Of a stretch of DNA of 5,661 nucleotides, positions 1 to 3,615 are shown in pieces. Position 1 is the stretch's first letter, and each line of letters starts with the position of its first letter. The notes under the pieces were generated by a model. The model was not told the origin of the DNA and did not search any database. It worked only from the letters and a program-made list of their open reading frames with translations. Both the position numbers and the translations under genes were made by a program. Origin of the DNA: Elusimicrobiales bacterium. GTDB taxonomy: Bacteria; Elusimicrobiota; Elusimicrobia; Elusimicrobiales; Elusimicrobiaceae. Where the stretch lies: positions 1 through 5,661 of the forward strand of contig JAUNWB010000104.1 of NCBI GenBank assembly GCA_030540535.1, given 5' to 3'.

Positions 1-62
<62 letters not shown>

Positions 63-64
63 AT

Positions 65-98
65 AAAAAGAACTGCCGAATTACCCAACTCGGCAGTT
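65..98 (-). terminator. Rho-independent terminator after the antirepressor gene
   Basis: On the minus strand a perfect 9-bp stem AACTGCCGA/TCGGCAGTT (98-90 with 79-71) closes a 10-nt loop and is followed directly by CTTTTTA. It begins 10 nt after the antirepressor stop codon and lies upstream of tRNA-Phe. It should therefore end or attenuate the antirepressor transcript, with some read-through possibly reaching the tRNA. Confidence 0.85.
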
Positions 99-108
99 TA
101 GTATCATT

Positions 109-876
109 CTAAGCAATATTGTATTCTTTCTTTAATTTATTTGAAATAAAAAGCTGACCTTTCCCCGTAACATATGTAACCGGAGTAACTTTATACTTGC
201 CACCAGCAACTTTATGAACATATTCATTTACCTTGAAATAACCTCTATTAATATATTCCTGATATGGGACATTATCTTGCATCAAAATACCTTTATTTCT
301 TAACCATTCAAATAATCCATTTCTTCCAATTGGTATATCCTTTTCACGGAGAAGCTTCGCCATTTCATTCATACTGATCAGATTATTAGAATTAGAAACC
401 TGATTTGCAAAATCTACCAATGGCTTTTGCTCTTTAATAGTTTTTTCCGCATCTTTCCGTCTTTGGCGTTCTTCTTTTAATTCTGTTAGCAACTTAATCC
501 CAAAGTCCGGATTGTTTAGTATATTTTCGATTGTGTCATCTGATGCATATATTTTATGCCTGCGGAGAGTAGGGAGTACTTCTGATGTTACCCAATGCTT
601 GAATTTTCTGGCTGATGGTAGTTTACTGGAGAAAACTAATGCATAAATACCAGACTCATTAATAATTGTCAAATTTTGATTCCCTCCAAGGGTGTCGCAT
701 TTTGCGACCCCCTTATCTTCTTCATCAACGTGTTTATAAAGAGCATCGCGTGGATTACCATATCCCAACACAACCGCGACATCCTTCCCGACAAACCACG
801 GTTCGCCGTCAATTACCAGAGTCCTGATCTGGCCGAATTCTTCATTGCTAAAAATTTGTAGATCATTTGTAAACAT
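109..876 (-). CDS. Phage antirepressor, BRO-N plus KilAC domains
   Basis: A 255-residue protein with the two-domain layout of phage antirepressors. Residues about 8-108 match the BRO N-terminal DNA-binding domain (PWFVGKDVAVVLGYGNPRDA, then GIYALVFSSKLPSARKFKHW and VLPTLRRH). Residues about 127-150 are a charged, probably coiled linker. Residues about 150-250 match the KilAC/ANT domain (PLVDFANQV, GRNGLFEWLRNKGIL, and the closing TPVTYVTGKGQLFI). Family members typically counteract or modulate a prophage repressor, or bind DNA during the lytic switch; the exact target here is unknown. The ATG at 876-874 is chosen because GAAGG lies 9 nt upstream and a second site, AGGAG, lies further up. A structured leader precedes the gene and a terminator follows it. 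It is a usual length for the family and shows no disruption. Confidence 0.93.
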   Translation of the reverse strand: MFTNDLQIFSNEEFGQIRTLVIDGEPWFVGKDVAVVLGYGNPRDALYKHVDEEDKGVAKCDTLGGNQNLTIINESGIYALVFSSKLPSARKFKHWVTSEVLPTLRRHKIYASDDTIENILNNPDFGIKLLTELKEERQRRKDAEKTIKEQKPLVDFANQVSNSNNLISMNEMAKLLREKDIPIGRNGLFEWLRNKGILMQDNVPYQEYINRGYFKVNEYVHKVAGGKYKVTPVTYVTGKGQLFISNKLKKEYNIA

Positions 877-895
877 TATTTTTTACCTTCTTTCT

Positions 896-914
896 CCTAC
901 ATTTAAGCAGTAGG
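896..914 (-). promoter_or_regulatory. Small hairpin covering the upstream Shine-Dalgarno of the antirepressor
   Basis: On the minus strand CCTAC/GTAGG (914-910 with 900-896) forms a 5-bp stem with a 9-nt loop. The 3' arm includes the first bases of the AGGAG site, while the nearer GAAGG at 890-886 stays free. It may tune translation starts. The stem is short and could be chance. Confidence 0.35.
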
Positions 915-936
915 CGCTATTATTTGTGTTATTTGC

Positions 937-1049
937 AGATAACGCACGTTGTTATCTTGTGTGGAATGACCGCTGCAACAGTCATCCCGGAAAGAAGTAA
1001 ATACAAATGATTACAAATTCGGGGCGTTCACCCCACACAAAATAACAAC
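937..1049 (-). promoter_or_regulatory. Structured leader RNA upstream of the antirepressor, with alternative pairing
   Basis: On the minus strand GTTGTTATTTTGTGTGG (1049-1033) pairs with CCACACAAGATAACAAC (964-948) in a 17-bp helix. The only non-Watson-Crick pair is G-U on this strand; the plus strand would have a C-A mismatch, so the minus strand is favoured. The helix encloses 68 nt containing two small hairpins, GGGG/CCCC (1034-1021) and ATGAC/GTCAT (985-966), as in a three-way junction. The 3' arm can instead pair with bases just downstream: AGATAAC/GTTATCT (957-951 with 943-937, 7-nt loop). The two folds exclude each other, which is the layout of a riboswitch or other leader switch. No known riboswitch class was recognised. 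It lies between tRNA-Asn and the antirepressor start. Confidence 0.5.
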
Positions 1050-1083
1050 TTAGGATTAAAAAGTTAGTAATGCAAAAATGGAA

Positions 1084-1156
1084 CTCTCCCAATAGGACTC
1101 GAACCTACGACACATCGGTTAACAGCCGATTGCTCTACCGACTGAGCTATAGGAGA
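1084..1156 (-). tRNA. tRNA-Asn(GTT)
   Basis: Full 73-nt cloverleaf on the minus strand. The acceptor is TCTCCTA/TGGGAGA with discriminator G, and the D-arm contains AGCTCAGTCGGTAGAGC. The anticodon stem ATCGG/CCGAT encloses CTGTTAA (anticodon GTT), and the T-arm is GTAGG-TTCGAGT-CCTAT. CCA is not encoded. Only 4 nt separate it from tRNA-Leu(CAA) upstream, so the two are almost certainly cut from one precursor. Confidence 0.96.
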
Positions 1157-1160
1157 ATAG

Positions 1161-1235
1161 TACAGGAAATGGGAGTCGAACCCATAATAATACAAGGTTT
1201 GAGCTTGTTGCATATGCCAGTTCTGCTATTCCTGC
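1161..1235 (-). tRNA. tRNA-Leu(CAA) lacking the long variable arm
   Basis: A 75-nt minus-strand tRNA. The acceptor is GCAGGAA/TTCCTGT with discriminator A. The D-arm AGCAGAACTGGCATATGCA resembles leucine tRNAs. The anticodon stem ACAAG/CTTGT encloses CTCAAAC (anticodon CAA), and the T-arm is ATGGG-TTCGACT-CCCAT. The variable region is only about 6 nt (ATTATT), whereas bacterial leucine tRNAs normally carry a long extra arm, as the two other leucine tRNAs here do. CCA is not encoded. It is tightly packed, with 4 nt to each neighbour. Confidence 0.9.
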
Positions 1236-1239
1236 ATAA

Positions 1240-1320
1240 TGCGCCCAGAAGGATTCGAACCTTCACTCCAATGGAAACCGGGCTTAAACCGGTTGCGTCT
1301 GCCAGTTTCACCATGGGCGC
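1240..1320 (-). tRNA. tRNA-Leu(TAA)
   Basis: An 81-nt minus-strand type II tRNA. The acceptor is GCGCCCA/TGGGCGC with discriminator A, and the D-arm contains GGTGAAACTGGCAGACGC. The anticodon stem ACCGG/CCGGT encloses TTTAAGC (anticodon TAA). A long variable arm contains TCCATTGGA, and the T-arm is GAAGG-TTCGAAT-CCTTC. CCA is not encoded. Its 5' end is 10 bp from the divergent plus-strand toxin promoter. Confidence 0.96.
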
Positions 1321-1330
1321 TTAAATAGTA

Positions 1331-1360
1331 TTGTATGATGCATATTATTTGTGATATAGT
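1331..1360 (+). promoter_or_regulatory. Promoter of the putative toxin gene
   Basis: TTGTAT (1331-1336) is followed after 18 bp by TATAGT (1355-1360), which is preceded by TGA in the extended -10 position (1352-1354). Predicted transcription start is about 1367, leaving a roughly 34-nt leader before the toxin ATG. It points away from the tRNA-Leu(TAA) gene. Confidence 0.6.
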
Positions 1361-1364
1361 AAAT

Positions 1365-1404
1365 CCATCTGTGGTGGCATGGGTAGATAAGGAATGTCAC
1401 ATGG
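1365..1404 (+). promoter_or_regulatory. Inhibitory hairpin over the toxin start site
   Basis: In the toxin leader GTGGCAT (1374-1380) pairs with ATGTCAC (1394-1400), 7 bp with one G-U, ending right before the ATG. The Shine-Dalgarno AAGGA (about 1389-1393) lies in the loop. CCAT (1365-1368) can add pairs to ATGG (1401-1404), covering the start codon if transcription starts early enough. Such self-sequestered starts are common in type I toxin mRNAs. The fold is inferred by eye. Confidence 0.45.
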
Positions 1405-1487
1405 GAATAGAAACCATCTGCTCGATAGTTTCTGCGTGTGCAGCAGTTTTAGGATTGCTGTATGCCATATACAGAGACAATAAGTAA
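1401..1487 (+). CDS. Putative type I toxin: 28-residue membrane peptide
   Basis: The peptide has a short N-terminus (MGIET), one uninterrupted hydrophobic stretch at residues 6-24 (starting ICSIVSACAA and ending LLYAIY) long enough to span a membrane once, and a charged tail RDNK. This is the build of small membrane toxins of type I systems such as Fst, TisB, ShoB and ZorO; membrane damage is the expected effect, by analogy only. ATG at 1401 is preceded by AAGGA with 7-8 nt spacing. It has its own promoter at 1331-1360 and runs opposite to the surrounding tRNAs. Bases 1412-1423 (codons 4-8) are perfectly complementary to the predicted 5' end of the RNA at 1677-1802. No sequence family was recognised. 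Alternatives are a small holin-like or other phage membrane peptide, or a chance frame. Confidence 0.62.
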   Translation: MGIETICSIVSACAAVLGLLYAIYRDNK

Positions 1488-1542
1488 TTCATAAAATAAA
1501 CACTGGGCGCAAGTATCATTCAGGAGATGAATTTGCGGATGC

Positions 1543-1567
1543 GGTAGAGAACTGACCATTCTCTGCT
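1543..1567 (+). other. Hairpin in the toxin mRNA 3' region with a loop complementary to the antitoxin RNA
   Basis: AGAGAA (1546-1551) pairs with TTCTCT (1559-1564), with further weak pairs outside, and exposes the 7-nt loop CTGACCA (1552-1558). The RNA at 1677-1802 carries TGGTCAG at 1724-1730, mostly inside a 7-nt loop of its own. This permits a 6-7 bp loop-loop contact between toxin mRNA and antitoxin RNA. Confidence 0.5.
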
Positions 1568-1642
1568 ACACAAGGCTACAATACAAATCCCATGCTCACA
1601 TATGCATCTTAGGTATAATTGAATGTTTGAAAAAGCGCCTAA

Positions 1643-1670
1643 TTGACAAAAAATCTGTATATGATATAAT
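1643..1670 (+). promoter_or_regulatory. Consensus promoter of the antitoxin RNA
   Basis: A perfect -35 TTGACA (1643-1648) and a perfect -10 TATAAT (1665-1670) are separated by 16 bp, with TGA just before the -10 (1662-1664). Predicted start is G1677. It is the strongest promoter seen in the window, as expected for an antitoxin RNA that must outnumber its target. Confidence 0.85.
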
Positions 1671-1692
1671 AATGATGAGCAGATGGTTCTAC

Positions 1693-1721
1693 ATGATATC
1701 ATTTCTTACGCTTGAAAGCAA
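1693..1721 (-). promoter_or_regulatory. Possible minus-strand promoter facing the antitoxin promoter
   Basis: Reading the minus strand, TTGCTT (1721-1716) is followed after 17 bp by TATCAT (1698-1693), with TGA before the -10. The start would fall near 1686, overlapping the antitoxin 5' end, with transcription running left through the toxin gene into tRNA-Leu(TAA), tRNA-Leu(CAA) and tRNA-Asn. The -35 is weak, and the -10 lies in the palindrome ATGATATCAT, so strand specificity is uncertain. Confidence 0.35.
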
Positions 1722-1771
1722 CCTGGTCAGTTGTATTTCACAGGATAGTAAGGAGAGAAATATGTGGAACG

Positions 1772-1802
1772 AAAGGGCATCGTAGAAATACGGTGCTTTT
1801 TT
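1772..1802 (+). terminator. Rho-independent terminator of the antitoxin RNA
   Basis: GCATCG (1777-1782) pairs with CGGTGC (1791-1796) around an 8-nt loop. The stem extends through G-U and A-T pairs between AAAGG and the T-run, and ends in T6 (1797-1802). On the opposite strand the stem is not followed by a T-run, so the terminator is specific to the plus strand. It stops transcription 16 bp before the opposing tRNA-Ser(GCT). Confidence 0.85.
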
Positions 1803-1818
1803 CGTTTAACCAAATAAG

Positions 1819-1907
1819 CGCAGACGAGAAGATTTGAACTTCTGAACCGCCGCAGCGGTTAACTCCTTAGCAGGGAGCCGCATTCGACCAGACTCTGCCA
1901 CGTCTGC
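1819..1907 (-). tRNA. tRNA-Ser(GCT)
   Basis: An 89-nt type II tRNA on the minus strand. The acceptor is GCAGACG/CGTCTGC with discriminator G, as expected for serine. The anticodon stem GCTCC/GGAGT encloses CTGCTAA (anticodon GCT). The long variable arm includes ACCGCTGCGGCGGT, and the T-arm is AGAAG-TTCAAAT-CTTCT. CCA is not encoded. Confidence 0.95.
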
Positions 1908-1916
1908 ATTTTTATT

Positions 1917-1944
1917 ATCCGGCGTAAAGGGTAACTGTCCGGAT
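1917..1944 (-). other. Hairpin between tRNA-Tyr and tRNA-Ser(GCT)
   Basis: ATCCGG/CCGGAT (1944-1939 with 1922-1917) forms a perfect 6-bp stem around a 16-nt loop in the 90-nt spacer. No T-run follows on either strand, so it is not an obvious terminator. It could be a processing or spacer structure. Confidence 0.4.
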
Positions 1945-1997
1945 CGGCTCTGCGCAAAACCAGTTTAACCAAAGGGGGGATATAACATCCTCAAAAA

Positions 1998-2081
1998 TGA
2001 GGAGAGATGGACTTGAACCATCAGAACCCGAAGGTGCCAAATTTACAGTTTGGTCTGCTACCAATTACAGTTTACCTCCCC
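1998..2081 (-). tRNA. tRNA-Tyr(GTA)
   Basis: An 84-nt type II tRNA on the minus strand. The acceptor is GGGGAGG/TCTCCTC with two G-U pairs and discriminator A. The anticodon stem CCAAA/TTTGG encloses CTGTAAA (anticodon GTA). A long variable arm follows, and the T-arm is GATGG-TTCAAGT-CCATC. The linker between acceptor and D-stem seems longer than usual (TAAA before CTGT/GCAG). The 5' quarter also encodes the last residues of the broken upstream frame, which stops in the tRNA D-arm (2060-2058). Confidence 0.93.
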
Positions 2082-2379
2082 AAAAAAATCATATTTTCTC
2101 AAATTCCGACTTATCCTTAAAAATGCTTCTTCTTCCTCTCGCCTCCGGGCTGCTATTGTTCCATAGACTCTATCATAAGCATCCTGATATGCTTCCAATT
2201 TTTCCTTATTTTCATGCATTTTTTGGCGCTTTTTAAATTTTTCTGATACTTCAGATGAAATTTTTACAGAAGTTAAACCGTTATACGTTTGGTGCTAATA
2301 TAACATCTCCTGAAGAAACATAATCCTGTAACGAGATTATAGCTCGTTTCCCATTTTTCTTTGCCTCCACTAATACCAC
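2058..2379 (-). pseudogene. Broken small protein gene (+1 frame break), running into tRNA-Tyr
   Basis: The 5' part starts at GTG (2379-2377), 8 nt after GGAGG, and reads 32 codons (VVLVEAKKNGKRAIISLQDY, then VSSGDVILAPNV) to TAA at 2283-2281. The +1 frame is open from 2294 to TAG at 2060-2058 and reads as a charged, helical protein: KISSEVSEKFKKRQKMHENK, then EKLEAYQDAYDRVYGTIAAR and RREEEEAFLRISRNLRKYDF. The frames overlap by 14 nt, so one inserted or lost base would join them into about 105 residues. The downstream part alone has an ATG at 2219 (53 residues) but no Shine-Dalgarno. The last eight or so residues lie inside tRNA-Tyr, suggesting the tRNA truncated the gene. No family is recognised. 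Alternatives are two tiny genes, a programmed shift (no convincing slippery site seen), or a sequencing indel. Confidence 0.5.
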
Positions 2380-2399
2380 AACAACTACCTCCCGTATAA

Positions 2400-2488
2400 C
2401 GGAGAGCCGAGGTGTCGATCCCCATCCGGTTATTAGCCAGACCCACGGTTTTCAAGACCGGTTCACAGGCCGCTGTGATTGACTCTCC
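2400..2488 (-). tRNA. tRNA-Ser(TGA)
   Basis: An 89-nt type II tRNA on the minus strand. The acceptor is GGAGAGT/GCTCTCC with discriminator G. The D-arm is TCAC-AGCGGCCT-GTGA. The anticodon loop CTTGAAA (anticodon TGA) is on a stem CCGGT/ACCGT with one terminal mismatch. The variable arm is TCTGG/CCGGA. The T-arm is TGGGG-ATCGACA-CCTCG, where the usual first T of the T-loop is A. These departures suggest a somewhat degenerate but probably working tRNA. CCA is not encoded. Confidence 0.9.
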
Positions 2489-2507
2489 AATTTTTGTATT
2501 TTATAAA

Positions 2508-2589
2508 TACTCCAGGTCGGACTCGAACCGACACGGATCACTCCACCAGATCCTAAGTCTGGCGTGTCTGCCAATTTCACCACAGGAGC
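2508..2589 (-). tRNA. tRNA-Leu(TAG)
   Basis: An 82-nt type II tRNA on the minus strand. The D-arm contains GGTGAAATTGGCAGACAC. The anticodon stem CCAGA/TCTGG encloses CTTAGGA (anticodon TAG). The long variable arm contains GGAGTGATCC, and the T-arm is GTCGG-TTCGAGT-CCGAC. The acceptor GCTCCTG/CTGGAGT has one T-T mismatch at pair 6 and a G-U at pair 1. Discriminator is A and CCA is not encoded. Confidence 0.94.
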
Positions 2590-2607
2590 GTATTTTTAAA
2601 TATATTA

Positions 2608-2636
2608 TTGCTATTTTATAGCTATTGTGTTATGTT
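2608..2636 (+). promoter_or_regulatory. Promoter of the plus-strand structured RNA
   Basis: TTGCTA (2608-2613) is followed after 17 bp by TATGTT (2631-2636), with TGT in the extended -10 position (2628-2630). Predicted start is G2643, exactly the first base of the 5' arm of the stem that joins the two ends of the downstream RNA. Confidence 0.5.
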
Positions 2637-2642
2637 AATTAA

Positions 2643-2878
2643 GCGCCCAGTAATCTTTCTGTTCTTCTATGAAAGGTCTGGTGAATGTCTATGTTCGCGA
2701 ATAGATTTCCGTATATAGTTTATGTCAACAGCTACTGGCGGTTCCGACTCTCTAAGTGGGAATTTGTCAGTGAGCATTGGCGTAAATTGCCTAATCGCTA
2801 ATTTATAACCTGTTCATCCAGAGCCAGTGTATCAGACTCTCAAATGTTGCATTTCTGGATGATTACTGGGCGTTTTTT
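2643..2878 (+). ncRNA. Structured RNA of about 236 nt with paired ends and T6 tail
   Basis: CGCCCAGTAATC (2644-2655) is the exact reverse complement of GATTACTGGGCG (2861-2872), which runs straight into T6 (2873-2878). The promoter at 2608-2636 predicts a start at 2643. Inside the 12-bp closing stem are several local hairpins: TCTAT/ATAGA (2688-2692 with 2701-2705), TTCC-G-ACT/AGT-G-GGAA (2742-2762, one mismatch), a bulged AGC..GGC/GCC..GCT hairpin (about 2773-2799), ATCCAG/CTGGAT (2816-2821 with 2855-2860) and, inside it, AAATG/CATTT (2842-2854). No protein frame or known family was recognised. It is not a 6S-like single rod. A minus-strand RNA over the same bases is possible, but it would lack a T-run at its end. 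Confidence 0.55.
2861..2878 (+). terminator. 3' arm of closing stem plus T-run, likely terminator of the 2643-2878 RNA
   Basis: The GC-rich 3' arm ending CTGGGCG is followed by TTTTTT. Because the 5' arm lies about 205 nt upstream, this acts as a terminator only if the long-range stem forms in time, so termination may report correct folding of the RNA. Confidence 0.5.
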
Positions 2879-2890
2879 AACATGTTGGTG

Positions 2891-3006
2891 ACCTTCGCAG
2901 AAACCAACTGGCTTGCGGGTAACTGTATAAGTCTCGCATATCTCTTGCGCTTAACTTATTTCTTCCCGCTTGCACTACCGTTTGATGAGATATTTGTGAC
3001 GAAGGT
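2891..3006 (-). ncRNA. Compact pseudoknotted RNA just downstream of tRNA-Glu
   Basis: On the minus strand four nested helices can be drawn: P1 ACCTTCG/CGAAGGT (3006-3000 with 2897-2891), P2 GCGGG/CCCGC (2969-2965 with 2919-2915), P3 ATAAGT/ACTTAT (2959-2954 with 2932-2927) and P4 CGCA/TGCG (2949-2946 with 2938-2935). The P4 loop AGAGATA can pair with TATCTC at 2992-2987, giving a pseudoknot. A further hairpin AAGCC-AGTT-GGTTT (2914-2901) has a G-U on this strand but a mismatch on the other, favouring the minus strand. It begins 5 nt after the tRNA-Glu 3' end, so it is probably released from the same precursor. No known class was recognised. Confidence 0.5.
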
Positions 3007-3011
3007 TTTAA

Positions 3012-3084
3012 TGACCCTGGCGAGATTCGAACTCTGCATTACTGCCTTGAAAGGGCAGTGTCGTTGCCACTAGACCACAGGGCC
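3012..3084 (-). tRNA. tRNA-Glu(TTC)
   Basis: A 73-nt minus-strand cloverleaf. The acceptor is GGCCCTG/CAGGGTC with one G-U and discriminator A. The D-arm contains GGTCTAGTGGCAACGAC. The anticodon stem CTGCC/GGCAG encloses CTTTCAA (anticodon TTC), and the T-arm contains GTTCGAATC. CCA is not encoded. Confidence 0.95.
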
Positions 3085-3542
3085 ATAATAGATAGATGAG
3101 ATTCAATACTCATACGCAGCCTTTTTAACGCCTGTTCGTTTTAACTACTCGGATTGTTTATTTGCCTTTTCGTGCACTTGCTATAAGTAGCATTTTGCTA
3201 TATAACATTGCTTTCTTAGTGTTTTTCCTGTACTGGTGCGCCTCGGTGGATAACCGATATTTACCCCTCATTCGGGCGCTGAGTTCGCAGACACTATAAC
3301 AGGAGTATGCCGCAGGTCCCTACCTTACGTCTATTTCCGCCACTATCTATTCGGTTTTTCCCAGATTCTTTCAAAACACACCATGTTATGGAGGGTTACC
3401 TCACCGAAAAGTATCATACATAAAAGTAATTTACATGTTTATTAAGCGGACATTTCCTTCCGCCGAGGGGAGGTTTCACCCCTATAGCTCCAAAAAGCTA
3501 TACCGCTATTGATTGAGTGATAATAATTATAGATTATCACAA
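3085..3542 (-). ncRNA. Gene-free gap rich in hairpins between tRNA-Gly and tRNA-Glu
   Basis: No convincing protein gene is seen in these 458 bases, but many exact local helices are. They include GTGATAAT/ATTATCAC (3540-3533 with 3524-3517), TATAGCT/AGCTATA (3502-3496 with 3489-3483), GGGG/CCCC (3482-3479 with 3470-3467), GCGGA/TCCGC (3463-3459 with 3450-3446), GAGG/CCTC (3402-3391), TTCGGT/ACCGAA (3408-3403 with 3355-3350), TCCTGT/ACAGGA (3304-3299 with 3231-3226), a nested GCGCC/GGCGC (3279-3275 with 3242-3238), TCGGT/ACCGA (3257-3243) and TAGCA/TGCTA (3200-3188). AGCGG/CCGCT (3507-3503 with 3449-3445) could close a multi-hairpin domain in competition with the GCGGA stem. Strand is assumed from the flanking tRNAs. 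Confidence 0.4.
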
Positions 3543-3615
3543 AGTATACAGTCGGACTTGAACCGACAATTCCAGCTTGGAAGGCTAGAGTGTTATCCAT
3601 TTACACCATGTATAC
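3543..3615 (-). tRNA. tRNA-Gly(TCC)
   Basis: A 73-nt minus-strand cloverleaf. The acceptor is GTATACA/TGTATAC with discriminator T, as is usual for bacterial glycine tRNAs. The D-arm contains GTGTAAATGGATAACAC. The anticodon stem CTAGC/GCTGG encloses CTTCCAA (anticodon TCC), and the T-arm is GTCGG-TTCAAGT-CCGAC. CCA is not encoded. Confidence 0.95.

Larger units (their letters stand above)
1677..1802 (+). ncRNA. Putative antisense RNA antitoxin, about 126 nt
   Basis: Bounded by a consensus promoter (1643-1670) and an intrinsic terminator (1772-1802). Its predicted first 12 bases, GAGCAGATGGTT (1677-1688), are the exact reverse complement of AACCATCTGCTC in the toxin coding region (1412-1423). 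Seven of them also match CCATCTG in the toxin leader (1365-1371). A hairpin GCAAC/GTTGT (1718-1722 with 1730-1734) shows loop CTGGTCA, complementary to the loop CTGACCA of the toxin mRNA. Both RNAs run in the same direction, so pairing is in trans, as in zorO/OrzO-like pairs, not by overlap. A tiny frame (1762-1785, MWNERAS) with AAGGAG 6 nt upstream ends in the terminator stem; whether it is translated is unclear. The regulatory role is inference from promoter, terminator and complementarity. Confidence 0.65.

Noticed and set aside
1070..1324. Open plus-strand frame of 84 codons
   Set aside because: It is entirely antisense to tRNA-Asn, tRNA-Leu(CAA) and tRNA-Leu(TAA), and its sequence is the typical artefact of translating tRNA complements (RTRTYD, RRIRTFTP).
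1520..1702. Minus-strand frame of 60 codons between tRNA-Leu(TAA) and tRNA-Ser(GCT)
   Set aside because: No ribosome site. It overlaps the consensus plus-strand promoter and the toxin mRNA 3' region, and it has no recognisable protein features.
1675..1785. 36-codon frame spanning the antitoxin RNA from ATG 1675
   Set aside because: The ATG starts two bases before the predicted transcription start, so it would not be in the transcript. Only the inner ATG at 1762 has a ribosome site.
1997..2236. Open plus-strand frame of 79 codons
   Set aside because: It begins in the complement of tRNA-Tyr and then runs antisense to the broken minus-strand gene; the minus-strand translation is much more protein-like.
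2273..2621. Open frames on both strands across tRNA-Ser(TGA) and tRNA-Leu(TAG)
   Set aside because: They are translations of tRNA genes or their complements, without ribosome sites.
2643..2878. 6S RNA as an identity for the plus-strand RNA
   Set aside because: 6S is one long rod with a central bubble; this sequence reads as a closing stem with several separate side hairpins.
3226..3360. Intrinsic terminators at the plus-strand T-runs near 3223 and 3354
   Set aside because: No adequate GC-rich stem lies immediately upstream of either T-run.
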